Source: an uncultured Clostridia bacterium (lineage in GTDB: Bacteria > Bacillota > Clostridia > TANB77 > CAG-508). From it: DNA of 46,215 nucleotides. Location of the stretch: NCBI GenBank assembly GCA_934162625.1, contig CAKPJM010000003.1, forward strand, positions 1-46,215. Reading direction: 5' to 3'. Position 1 is the first letter of the stretch, and every line of letters starts with the position of its first letter. Below the pieces are notes generated by a model. It did not search any database and was not told where the DNA came from. It worked only from the letters and a program-made list of their open reading frames with translations. Position numbers and translations under genes: made by a program. This document shows positions 35,191 to 44,132 of the stretch, in pieces.

Positions 35191-37417
35191 TAAAAAAATT
35201 AATACTATAAATAAATATCTATTAGTAATATTCTTTATATTACAACCTATTTTAGAGCTAATATTATCTTTATTTAGCGACAAAAATTTTTCCATAGCAG
35301 GAATTTCCACAGCAACACTAATACGCTATGGTTTGATTGGAATTATTACTCTTTTAGCTATAATTGCTAATTTTAAAAGAAAAAGTACTAAAATTTTTAT
35401 TGGTATTTTAATATCTTATGCAATTTATATTGTTTTGCATTATTATAATATTAGAAATTTTGATATAATAGTCTTAAATGAAAGTATGAAGAAAAGCTTT
35501 ATAACCGCTTCTATATATATTTCTAAATTTATTATACCTGTCTGTTTAATATATTTAGTTTATATATTAAATTTTGACTATAAATCTTTAAAAATCACTG
35601 TCCTTTCAGTTGTTTCATTTGTATCTCTACTTATAATAATCACTAATTTACTAGGTGTTGATTATGTTTCTTACTCTTTTGAAAATAATCCTCATCCATC
35701 TGCTAATATACTAAAATGGTTTGATAGCACTTATGAATATAAAAATTGGAGGAAATTGACTTCTAGAGGTTTATACCCATCAGGAAATGAATTGAGTTCA
35801 TTCTTTGTTTTATTATTTCCTTTAACTATGTGGATATCTTTAAAAGAAAAGAAAAATTATTATTTTGTTTTTGTTTTACTTCAAATGATTTCTATGCTAT
35901 TAGTTGGAACAAGAATTGCTGTATATGGAGAAATCATTTTATGTATAGGCACATTTTTTATTTGGATATTAGAGAAAGTTTTCAATAAGGAAAAGATTCA
36001 AAAAACTAAAATTATAAGCTTAATTTTAGTTGGATTAATTTTTGGCATATTTTTTATCAATTCACCTTTTTTAAACAGAATTAAAATTGGTGATGGTATA
36101 ACAAATTCATACACTAAGAATGATACTGATAAAGATTCATCTAATGTTGATGAAGATTTAAACTCTTTATCTAAAATCGAATATATTGAAAAAAAATATT
36201 CAACAGAAGGAATCCCTGAAAAATTGATATATGACACATATAACTATTTAGAACATCCTGACTTTTGGATTCACGTTATAAATGATTTAGATTTTTCAGA
36301 AAGAAATAATTCAAGAAAATTAAAAACTCTTATACTTCAGGATATAGAACAAAACAAAGCTAATTCTCTAGATAAATTCGTTGGAATTGGAGAAATACCT
36401 ATCTACCCTGAAAGAGACTATGTAGCTCAATATTATTATATTGGCATTTTAGGTATATTATTGTTTTTATTACCTTTTATTATAATATTCTTAATTTCTG
36501 GAATAACCAATTTCATAAAATTATTTGGTAAAAAATTAGATGGTTTTTCTTTTGTTTTACTTTTAGCATTTTTCTTTATAAGTGCAACAGCTTATTTAGC
36601 CGGTCATACATTAGAGCCAATATATATAACCTCTTTTATAGGATTAATATGTGGAATGTTATTGTCTTTACTCCTAAAAAGAAAACCTTCAACTACAAAT
36701 GACTCTATAGAAAAATATATAAAAAAAACTTATAACAATGGGATGTACAATTTTGTAGAAGAATTAGAATTGAAAATAAAAAATAATAATAAAACGTTTA
36801 TTGTCACTGCAAACCCAGAAACTTTAATAACTGCTAGTAAAAATAAGCAGCTAGATTCTTGCTTAATGGATACTAACACTATTATAGTTCCTGATGGAAT
36901 AGGAATATTAAAAGGTGCCAACTTACTTTCTTATAATATAAAAGGACTTGTTCCAGGAATTGAACTATGTAATAACATCTTTGATATATTTAATAGATTA
37001 GGAAAATCGATATATTTATTTGGTTCTTCTCAAGAAGTTATTACTGATTTAAAAGAAACATTAAGTACTCAATATCCTAATATGAAAATAGTAGGATTTA
37101 GCAATGGATATGTACAAGATAAGCAAGAAATATTCAATTCGATTGCAGAGTTAAAGCCGGATGGTGTATTAGTTGCTTTAGGAATTCCTGAACAAGAATT
37201 ATTAATTTATAAAAATTTATCTAAATTTAATAAAGGTGTATTTATGGGAGTTGGTGGCAGTTTTGATGTACTAAGTGGGCATAAGAAGAGAGCTCCTAAA
37301 ACATTTAGAAAATTACATTTAGAATGGTTATATAGAATATTACAAGAGCCAAATCGTTTTAAAAGATTTTTTAGTAGTAATGTTAAATATGTTTTCAAAA
37401 TTATCCAAGAAAGGTAG
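35183..37417 (+). CDS. Fusion of O-antigen ligase/Wzy-like membrane domain with TagA/WecG transferase
   Basis: Protein of 744 residues with two parts. Residues about 1-505 are a polytopic domain of ten or more helices with an outside loop (about 280-410) and the O-antigen ligase/polymerase features SRGLYPSGNELSSFF and LVGTRIAVYGE. Residues about 525-744 form a complete WecG/TagA/CpsF domain: NPETLITASKN, VPDGIGILKGANLL, GIELCNNIF, YLFGSSQEV, GFSNGY, LVALGIPEQE, FMGVGGSFDVLSG and RAPKTFRKLHLEWLYRI. TagA adds ManNAc to GlcNAc-PP-undecaprenol, the step after TagO. No separate tagA is in the window, so this domain likely serves the teichoic linkage unit. The frame is continuous through the junction. 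Confidence 0.87.
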   Translation: MNNKKINTINKYLLVIFFILQPILELILSLFSDKNFSIAGISTATLIRYGLIGIITLLAIIANFKRKSTKIFIGILISYAIYIVLHYYNIRNFDIIVLNESMKKSFITASIYISKFIIPVCLIYLVYILNFDYKSLKITVLSVVSFVSLLIIITNLLGVDYVSYSFENNPHPSANILKWFDSTYEYKNWRKLTSRGLYPSGNELSSFFVLLFPLTMWISLKEKKNYYFVFVLLQMISMLLVGTRIAVYGEIILCIGTFFIWILEKVFNKEKIQKTKIISLILVGLIFGIFFINSPFLNRIKIGDGITNSYTKNDTDKDSSNVDEDLNSLSKIEYIEKKYSTEGIPEKLIYDTYNYLEHPDFWIHVINDLDFSERNNSRKLKTLILQDIEQNKANSLDKFVGIGEIPIYPERDYVAQYYYIGILGILLFLLPFIIIFLISGITNFIKLFGKKLDGFSFVLLLAFFFISATAYLAGHTLEPIYITSFIGLICGMLLSLLLKRKPSTTNDSIEKYIKKTYNNGMYNFVEELELKIKNNNKTFIVTANPETLITASKNKQLDSCLMDTNTIIVPDGIGILKGANLLSYNIKGLVPGIELCNNIFDIFNRLGKSIYLFGSSQEVITDLKETLSTQYPNMKIVGFSNGYVQDKQEIFNSIAELKPDGVLVALGIPEQELLIYKNLSKFNKGVFMGVGGSFDVLSGHKKRAPKTFRKLHLEWLYRILQEPNRFKRFFSSNVKYVFKIIQER

Positions 37418-37425
37418 TATTATTT

Positions 37426-38409
37426 ATGGTAGATATTAGTGTTATTGTTCCAGCTTATAATGTAGAAAAATATATTTCTTCATGTTTGAATTCATTATTA
37501 AATCAAACAAAAAAAGAAATAGAAATAATTGTTATTGACGATGGTTCTACAGACAATACCTTAAATATTTTAAATGAATATAAAAAAAATAATCCTAGTA
37601 AAATTCATGTTGTTTCCCAAGAGAATCAAGGTTTAAGCATTACTAGGAACAATGGAATTAAATTATCAACTGGAAAATACATATTGTTTGTAGATGGTGA
37701 TGATGAAATTGATATAAATTTACTTAAGAATTTATGGGATAAACTAGAAGAATTTCCTTATGATGTAATTGCATTTAATGTTGAAGTTATTTACCCAAAT
37801 GAAAAAATAATAGTAAATCCAGGCATCACATCTGATATTAAAAATTTTAATTTAGATTCTAAAAAGAAATTCTTAACAGATATGTATTGTATGGCTTGTA
37901 ATAAAATGTACAAAAAAGATTTGTTTAAAAATGAAAACCTTTTATTCACTCCTAATACTTGGTTTGAAGATGTTTTATTAATGCATAAATTAGTTCCTAA
38001 TCTAACGAGCTTAGGCTATTTGGATTTTCCAGGTTATAAATATTATCAAAGAGAAAATTCAATAACGTATACATACTCTGATAAACTAAAAGATATAAAT
38101 TTTGTATTAGAGAAAATATTAGAATATTACAAAAAAAATGATTTATATTCTATTTATAAATCAGAATTAGAATATATTTATGTAAGATATATGTTTGCCA
38201 CATATATAAAAAGGATTGCAAAAACAAAAAATAAGCAAAAATTCAACGATGGTATATTATATTCTTTAAATTGCGTTAATAAAACCTTTCCAAATTATAA
38301 AAAAAATATATATATAAATAAAAGCGGATTAAAAAATTTATATTTAAAAAATTTTAATAATTTTTTAGCAAAAATAATTTATTATTTAGAAAAAAACAAA
38401 ATGAACTAA
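37426..38409 (+). CDS. GT2-family glycosyltransferase
   Basis: Transferase of 327 residues with the GT-A start ISVIVPAYNVEKYISSCL, IDDGSTDNTLN, NQGLSITRNNG and the acid motif FVDGDDEID. Later MYCMACNKMYKKDLF and WFEDVLLMHKLVP match the capsule-type subgroup. It starts 9 bases after the fusion gene, with AAAGGTAG before the ATG. It is the third GT2 of this subgroup in the cluster. The specific sugar is unknown. Confidence 0.9.
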   Translation: MVDISVIVPAYNVEKYISSCLNSLLNQTKKEIEIIVIDDGSTDNTLNILNEYKKNNPSKIHVVSQENQGLSITRNNGIKLSTGKYILFVDGDDEIDINLLKNLWDKLEEFPYDVIAFNVEVIYPNEKIIVNPGITSDIKNFNLDSKKKFLTDMYCMACNKMYKKDLFKNENLLFTPNTWFEDVLLMHKLVPNLTSLGYLDFPGYKYYQRENSITYTYSDKLKDINFVLEKILEYYKKNDLYSIYKSELEYIYVRYMFATYIKRIAKTKNKQKFNDGILYSLNCVNKTFPNYKKNIYINKSGLKNLYLKNFNNFLAKIIYYLEKNKMN

Positions 38410-38429
38410 AATATAGGAAGGATTTTATT

Positions 38430-39878
38430 ATGAATATTTCTAAAATATATAAATACACCCTCAAAATATTTTTAATAATTTATGCAATATTTTCAGTTTG
38501 CATATTTACAGCACCTTTAAAATATGGAACTTCTATTAAGTTTATATTATTTTATGTAATAATATTACTATTGTTTTTATTTTTTATATTATTAAAAAAA
38601 CATTTCAAAAACATTTTAAAAAATAAAAAAGCCAGAAAAATAATTTTTATTTCTATTATCGTAATTGGTATATTACTTAGAATTATTTTGGCATTTTTAA
38701 ATTATAATCAACTTCCAGAAGAAGGAGATTACTATACATTTTTCTTTAATGCTTCAAATTTCTGCGAAAAAGGATTTATTTATAATAAATCCTATGTTGA
38801 GTTATTTCCTTTCTTAATTCCATATATGGTAATTTTAGGTTCATTCTTTAAATTAACTAAGATATCATATAATTGCATGGTAATACTAAATATTATATTA
38901 GATCTACTAATACCATTGTTTCTATATTTTACATTTGAAAATAAAAATATAAGAAAAACTATTGTTTCATTATGGTTATTAAGTCCTATTAATCTAGTAT
39001 GGTGTACTGTTTGTTGCCCTGTTGTATTAGTCAATTTCGGAATTGCATTATCTTTATTAGTATTTTCAAAAATTTTAAAACATATAAATTCCAAACTATT
39101 TATATTGTATAGCATCCTTACTGGTGTTATAATGGGAATTGCCAATATGTTTAGGCCCTTAATGTTAATAATGCTAATTGCTATAGCACTATATTACATA
39201 TTTATAAATCTAAAACAAAAGAAATTAAATACATATTATATTATAAGCTTTTTGCTAATTTTTATAAGTTTTATATCTATTAGTTTTTTAGGAAAATTTA
39301 CTTTAAATAAAATTATAGATGGAAAAGTCTCAACTAGTTCAGGCTGGACACTATATATAGGTTCAAATATTGAAAGTTCTGGTGGTTGGTATAGTGAACC
39401 AAAATTCGAAGAATTTTCAGAGAAATATTCAACAGCAGAAGAAATTCAGCAAGAATTTAAAAAACTAGCTATTGAGCGATATAAAAATAATGGTATAAAA
39501 AATATCAACTTATTTATTAGCAAATTCTTTGTAATAACAGGAAACATTGCAGAATATAGTTTTGAAACTTTTAAAGGGACCATATCTATAAGCAACAATT
39601 TATTGCTTAACTTAATAAAATTAACATTTCATATATATATAACAATATTAATTTTATTAAACGCTTTAAATGTTTATCTTGATATAAAATATAAAAATTC
39701 AGACATTCAGGATTTATTTTATATGCTACTGTATATTGGCCTTGTAATGGCACATCTTTTTGTAGAAGTAAGCCCTAGATATTATATGCCAGCAATTGTT
39801 CCTTTAACAATAATAAGTGGATTATCTTTATATAAATTTTTAATTGTAACTAAAAAAGGAGAAATAAAAAATGATTAA
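38430..39878 (+). CDS. GT39/ArnT-like membrane glycosyltransferase
   Basis: Integral membrane protein of 482 residues with about 11-12 helices, of the dolichyl-phosphate-mannose/ArnT-like GT-C type. The first outer loop carries acidic residues (LPEEGDYYTFF, with EEGDY near residues 94-98) that fit the catalytic acid site of the fold. Further blocks are GVIMGIANMFRPLMLI and the late HLFVEVSPRYYMPAIVP. It likely transfers a sugar from an undecaprenyl-phosphate donor outside the cell. A second gene of this type, at 42371, shares the Asn-x-Arg-P and VxPRY blocks. It overlaps the epimerase gene by 8 bases. Confidence 0.85.
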   Translation: MNISKIYKYTLKIFLIIYAIFSVCIFTAPLKYGTSIKFILFYVIILLLFLFFILLKKHFKNILKNKKARKIIFISIIVIGILLRIILAFLNYNQLPEEGDYYTFFFNASNFCEKGFIYNKSYVELFPFLIPYMVILGSFFKLTKISYNCMVILNIILDLLIPLFLYFTFENKNIRKTIVSLWLLSPINLVWCTVCCPVVLVNFGIALSLLVFSKILKHINSKLFILYSILTGVIMGIANMFRPLMLIMLIAIALYYIFINLKQKKLNTYYIISFLLIFISFISISFLGKFTLNKIIDGKVSTSSGWTLYIGSNIESSGGWYSEPKFEEFSEKYSTAEEIQQEFKKLAIERYKNNGIKNINLFISKFFVITGNIAEYSFETFKGTISISNNLLLNLIKLTFHIYITILILLNALNVYLDIKYKNSDIQDLFYMLLYIGLVMAHLFVEVSPRYYMPAIVPLTIISGLSLYKFLIVTKKGEIKND

Positions 39879-40980
39879 GGTAATGACAGTTTTTGGTACA
39901 AGACCAGAAGCCATAAAAATGGCACCTCTTGTCAAAGAATTAAAATCAAGAAAAGAAATTGAATGCATTGTTTGTGTAACAGCACAACATAGACAAATGC
40001 TTGACCAAGTACTAGAAGTATTTGATATTAAACCAGATTACGATTTAAATATTATGCAATCTGGTCAAACTCTAAGTGATATAACAAGTAGGGCTTTAAA
40101 AGGCTTGGAAGAAGTTATGAATAAGGAAAAACCAAATATAGTTTTAGTTCACGGAGATACAACAACAACTTTTGCTGGAGCGTTAGCCGCATATTATACG
40201 CAAACTGATATTGGACATGTTGAAGCGGGCCTTAGAACATGGAATAAATATTCTCCATATCCAGAAGAAATGAATAGACAAATGGTTGGAGTTTTAGCAG
40301 ATATGCACTTTGCTCCAACAGAAAATAGCAAAACTAGCTTATTAAAAGAAGGTAAAAAAGAAGAAACTATATTTGTTACAGGAAATACAGCAATTGATGC
40401 ACTCGCCACAACTGTAAAAAAGGACTATAATAATGAAATTTTTGACTGGTTAGGTAATGATAAATTAATTCTTCTTACAGCTCATAGAAGAGAAAACCTA
40501 GGAGAACCTATGAGACATATGTTTAGAGCTATAAGAAAAATTGTAGATGAGTTTGACAATATTAAAGTTGTATACCCTGTTCATTTAAATCCAAAAGTAA
40601 GAGAAGTTGCAAATGAAATTTTTGGTGATGATGACAAGGTAAAATTAATTGAACCATTAGAAGTAATAGATTTTCATAACTTTATTGCTAAATCGCATAT
40701 TATTTTGACAGACAGTGGTGGAATTCAAGAAGAAGCACCTTCTCTTGGGAAACCAGTATTAGTTTTAAGAGATACAACAGAAAGACCAGAGGGAATCACA
40801 GCTGGAACTTTAAAACTCGTTGGAACAGATGAAGAAACTATCTATAATGAAACCAAAAAGTTATTAACAGATAAAAATGAATATGATAGAATGAGCAAAG
40901 CTTCTAATCCTTATGGAGATGGACATGCAAGTGAGCGAATTGTAGATGCTATAATAAATAAATATAATAAAAAAGGATGA
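39871..40980 (+). CDS. mnaA: UDP-N-acetylglucosamine 2-epimerase
   Basis: Non-hydrolysing epimerase of 369 residues that interconverts UDP-GlcNAc and UDP-ManNAc. The family marks are MTVFGTRPEAIKMAPL, TAQHRQMLDQVL, LVHGDTTTTFAGALAA, HVEAGLRTWNKYSPYPEE, LTAHRRENLG and LTDSGGIQEEAPSLGKPVL. UDP-ManNAc is the donor of the TagA step, so it links directly to the TagA domain of the fusion at 35183. AAAGGAG precedes the ATG, within the end of the gene before. Confidence 0.97.
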   Translation: MIKVMTVFGTRPEAIKMAPLVKELKSRKEIECIVCVTAQHRQMLDQVLEVFDIKPDYDLNIMQSGQTLSDITSRALKGLEEVMNKEKPNIVLVHGDTTTTFAGALAAYYTQTDIGHVEAGLRTWNKYSPYPEEMNRQMVGVLADMHFAPTENSKTSLLKEGKKEETIFVTGNTAIDALATTVKKDYNNEIFDWLGNDKLILLTAHRRENLGEPMRHMFRAIRKIVDEFDNIKVVYPVHLNPKVREVANEIFGDDDKVKLIEPLEVIDFHNFIAKSHIILTDSGGIQEEAPSLGKPVLVLRDTTERPEGITAGTLKLVGTDEETIYNETKKLLTDKNEYDRMSKASNPYGDGHASERIVDAIINKYNKKG

Positions 40981-40988
40981 ATTATATT

Positions 40989-41924
40989 ATGAAAAAATTA
41001 TCAATAGTTATACCTATGTATTATGAAGAAGAAGTTGCTGAAGAATGCTATAATAGAATGACTACAGTCTGTAGCGCTATCGAAAATTATGAATATGAAA
41101 TAATTTTTGTTAATGATGGAAGTCAAGATAATACTTTAAGCATACTAGAAAACATAGCAAAAAAAGATAAAAATGTTAAAATAATTTCTTTCTCTAGAAA
41201 TTTTGGTCATCAATGCGCAGTAACTGCGGGATTAAAATATGTTACTGGTGATGCAATAGTTATAATAGATGCAGATTTACAAGACCCTCCAGAATTAATT
41301 CCAGAAATGCTTAAACTTTGGGAACAAGGTAATGAAGTAATTTATGGAAAACGAAAAAAACGTGATGGTGAGTCTAAATTTAAACTACTTACAGCTAGTA
41401 TGTTTTATAAAACTTTAAATGCACTATCTGATGTAGATATTCCAAAAGACACTGGAGATTTTAGATTAGTAGATCGAAAAGTTGTTGATGTTATTAATTC
41501 TTTACCAGAGCACAACAAATTCTTGAGAGGTTTATTTAGCTGGGTTGGTTATAAACAATATGCTTATGAATATGAGCGTAAAGAACGTTTTGCTGGTAAA
41601 ACAAAATACCCTTTAAAGAAAATGCTTAAACTTGCTGCAGATGGTATTATAGGTTTTTCTACTAAGCCACTAAAATTATTAGGTGGACTTGGTATATTGT
41701 CTATATTTATTTCATTTATAATTTTGATTTATGCACTTTTATCTTATATATTTGATTGGAATAATATAACTGCAGGCTGGACTTCTATTATGGTTGCTAT
41801 AACATTTTTTGCTGGAGTTCAATTGTTATCTCTTTGGATGATGTCTGAATACATTGGTAGAATTTATGATGAAAGCAAAGAACGTCCTCAATATATAATT
41901 GATAAAACAATAAATATAGAATAA
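40989..41924 (+). CDS. GtrB-like bactoprenol glucosyl transferase (GT2)
   Basis: GT2 enzyme of about 311 residues with two C-terminal membrane helices (GGLGILSIFISFIILIYAL and MVAITFFAGVQLLSLWMM). It moves a sugar from a nucleotide donor to undecaprenyl phosphate on the inner face. Motifs are LSIVIPMYYEEEVAEEC, VNDGSQDNT, SRNFGHQCAVTAGL and IIDADLQDPPELIPEM. The ATG at 40977 touches the purine-rich site and so is too close; ATG40989 is better placed. With the GtrA and GT39 genes that follow, it forms the three-gene GtrB-GtrA-transferase module known from polymer glucosylation. Confidence 0.94.
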   Translation: MKKLSIVIPMYYEEEVAEECYNRMTTVCSAIENYEYEIIFVNDGSQDNTLSILENIAKKDKNVKIISFSRNFGHQCAVTAGLKYVTGDAIVIIDADLQDPPELIPEMLKLWEQGNEVIYGKRKKRDGESKFKLLTASMFYKTLNALSDVDIPKDTGDFRLVDRKVVDVINSLPEHNKFLRGLFSWVGYKQYAYEYERKERFAGKTKYPLKKMLKLAADGIIGFSTKPLKLLGGLGILSIFISFIILIYALLSYIFDWNNITAGWTSIMVAITFFAGVQLLSLWMMSEYIGRIYDESKERPQYIIDKTINIE

Positions 41925-41933
41925 GGTGAAAAA

Positions 41934-42374
41934 ATGATAGAAAAAGTAAAAGAATTATATATAAAATATAAAGAAATAATTAATTATTTAATTTTTGGAG
42001 TATTAACAACTCTTGTTAATTTAATAACAAAATATATTTTATTATTTACAATACTTGATCCAACTAATGGATTTCAGTTGCAAATTGCTATAATAATTTC
42101 ATGGATAGTAGCAGTAATCTTTGCTTATTTTACAAATAGAAAATTTGTATTTGAAAGCAAAAATCAAAATAAGTTAAAAGAATTTATAAGTTTTGTAGTA
42201 GCAAGAATTGCAACATTATTATTGGAAATGTTTATAATGTGGTTCTTTGTAACATTATTAAAACTAGATTCAGATTTATATGTAGTAATATTTACATTAG
42301 TTGCTCAAGTAGCTGTTGTGATAGGAAACTATATATTTAGTAAATTATTTGTATTTAGAAAGGATAGAAAATGA
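41934..42374 (+). CDS. GtrA-family flippase
   Basis: Small membrane protein of 146 residues with four helices, the GtrA size. The family blocks are YLIFGVLTTLVNLI, the middle VAVIFAYFTNRKFVFES and the end NYIFSKLFVFRKD. GtrA proteins are proposed to flip undecaprenyl-phosphate-linked sugar made by GtrB. AAGGTG lies before the ATG. The stop overlaps the ATG of the next gene as ATGA, which suggests coupled translation. Confidence 0.94.
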   Translation: MIEKVKELYIKYKEIINYLIFGVLTTLVNLITKYILLFTILDPTNGFQLQIAIIISWIVAVIFAYFTNRKFVFESKNQNKLKEFISFVVARIATLLLEMFIMWFFVTLLKLDSDLYVVIFTLVAQVAVVIGNYIFSKLFVFRKDRK

Positions 42375-43850
42375 AAAGAACTCATTGTATGAACTTTTTA
42401 ATTTATGGAATTGAAATTGTTCTTGGAATTATTCTTGTTTATTATATATTTTCATGTTGCATTTACCAATTGGAACAACCTGTATTTAAAATAACTTTTT
42501 TATCTATAATATTAATATTAACAATATTATTTAGTATTTATAAATTGCTTAATAACAAAAACTTTAACCACTATAGTCTGCTGATTTTCATTTTTTCTTT
42601 TTTAATATATGAAGTATGGGGAATCTATGCAAGAACTGAACCAGTAAGCGATTACGAAGCACTTATAAAAGGTGCCAATTCAGTAGTTAATCGGTACTTT
42701 TAATATGTTAAGTTTTGATAAAACTAATTATTTTTATTTTTATAATTTTCAAACCGGTTTTGTAATGTATCTTGCATTAGTTATAAAGATTTTTGGTAGA
42801 CATTTAATATTTCTAAAAATATTTGAAATATTATTTATGAGTTTAACTAATGTCTTTGTTTATAAAATTGCTTCTAAAGTATATACAAAAAAAATTGGAA
42901 TTATATCTTCTATAATATATAGTTTATTATTTTTTAACATAGCTGGCTCTTCTGTAATAAACAATCAACACTTTTCTACTTTGCTTATAATATTATCTAT
43001 ATACTTTTTTATTAAAGATAAATGGTTTTATTATATTTTAAGTGGTACTTTAGTAGGTATTGCAAATATAATTAGACCAAGTTCTATTATAATTCTAATA
43101 GCTTTTTGTGGATTTCTTTTGTGGAAACTTCTTATTAATAATTTTAAAAATTGGAAAGTTTTTCTTTTAGGATTTTTATTAATTGCTTTATCAACATTTT
43201 CTACTATGAAAATATTTGACTATACCTTATTGAATTTAAATATTGTGCCTACTTCTACTCTTTCTTCTAATGCTAAATATTTTAAATTTGTACTTGGCAT
43301 ACACGGAAATGGAATCTATAATATGCCTACAGAAAATGCTGAAAAAACTCAAGTTTACTTTGACTTACAAGAATTAAATTTTGACTATGAACTGTATAAC
43401 AATAAATGTAGGAATTTCATAGTTAATCAATTTACGCAGAACACTAGGGAAACTCTTGTTTATATAAAAGATAAAATGTTGGTTTTTGCTGGTAAAGAAG
43501 ATAATCAAATTGATTTTTCTGGTAGTATAATCCAAAATAGTAAAAGTTATATTTTTATAAAATACTATGGATATGTGCAATACTTCTTATTAATTGTTTT
43601 CAGTTTATTAACAGTCATTATTAATGTCAAAGAAAGCAAGTTTTATAATACTAAAAATAATTTATATCAGACACAAATACTATTTGAAATTATTTTTATA
43701 CTTTATTTTTGTGCACACTTACTAATTGAGGTTCAACCTCGTTATAGATATGATCAATATTTAATGTTAGCTTTTATTGCATCACCTTCAATATATTTAT
43801 TATTTTCCACTATTTCTTCAAAATACAACAAAAAAGACAAGGAAGTATGA
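42371..43850 (+). CDS. GT39-like membrane glycosyltransferase, needs +1 shift at CGG (C42692)
   Basis: GT-C type transferase of about 492 residues when joined, the third part of the GtrB-GtrA module. The first frame gives three hydrophobic segments and the outer-loop acidic stretch ARTEPVSDYEALIKGANSVVN. Codon 108 is then CGG, followed by Tyr-Phe-stop. Skipping C42692 gives VVNGTFNMLSFDKTNYFYF and runs into the second frame with YNFQTGFVMYLAL, VGIANIIRPSSII and LIEVQPRYRYDQYLM. The shape matches the intact relative at 38430. The ATG at 42711 and the ORF start at 42705 lack ribosome sites, so two separate genes are unlikely. It ends near the SASP terminator. Confidence 0.84.
42692..42695 (+). 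other. CGGT recoding site 4 (+1 shift) in GT39-like gene
   Basis: AAT-C-GGT: an in-frame CGG two codons before a TAA. Dropping the C lets GGT be read as glycine. It is the only site of the seven with T as the fourth base. Confidence 0.78.
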
Positions 43851-43866
43851 GTTAAACTTCCTTGTC
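43836..43866 (-). terminator. terminator of the SASP gene
   Basis: GACAAGGAAGT (43836-43846) pairs with ACTTCCTTGTC (43856-43866). On the minus strand a run of T follows. The stop of the convergent GT39-like gene lies in the loop region. Confidence 0.87.
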
Positions 43867-43873
43867 CTTCTTC

Positions 43874-44041
43874 TTATGCTTTTCTATTTGCTATTTCAAT
43901 TGCTTTTGCAACCATGCTACCACAATCTTTTGCAGATACATTTCCCCATCCGCCATCATGTTTTACTTTTTCATATACTCCTAATTCTTTTGCAATTTCT
44001 TCTTTTAGATTTTCAGACATTAAAGTTTTACTTTTTGCCAT
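43874..44041 (-). CDS. Alpha/beta-type small acid-soluble spore protein (SASP)
   Basis: Small protein of 55 residues that coats and protects spore DNA in the forespore. The sequence shows the family pattern: SENLKEEIAKELGVYEKV in the first helix region, the GGWGNVSAKDCGSMV block and the end AKAIEIANRK. The GWG-N-x-x-A-(K/R)-D-C-G motif is the hallmark of the family in clostridia. It is slightly short but complete. AGGAGG lies 8 bases before the ATG. It is presumably read by forespore sigma-G, but I do not assign promoter boxes. It has no in-frame CGG, unlike the other sporulation genes here. Confidence 0.94.
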   Translation of the reverse strand: MAKSKTLMSENLKEEIAKELGVYEKVKHDGGWGNVSAKDCGSMVAKAIEIANRKA

Positions 44042-44057
44042 CTTAAAATCCTCCTTT

Positions 44058-44082
44058 TAGAAAAATGTTTTTCATTTTTCTA
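44058..44082. other. hairpin in the SASP leader
   Basis: TAGAAAAATG pairs with CATTTTTCTA around a T5 loop, directly before the SASP ribosome site. On the minus strand there is no T-run after it, so it is more likely a leader stem that stabilises the mRNA than a terminator of ypeB. Confidence 0.5.
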
Positions 44083-44132
44083 ATTATATTATTTGCAAAA
44101 GAATTATTTTTATTTTAACAATTTTTTCTTTT

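Noticed and set aside
42705..43850. Separate gene for the second half of the GT39-like transferase
   Set aside because: It lacks the first membrane segments and acidic loop needed by the fold and has no ribosome site. Both are supplied by the frame before the CGG.
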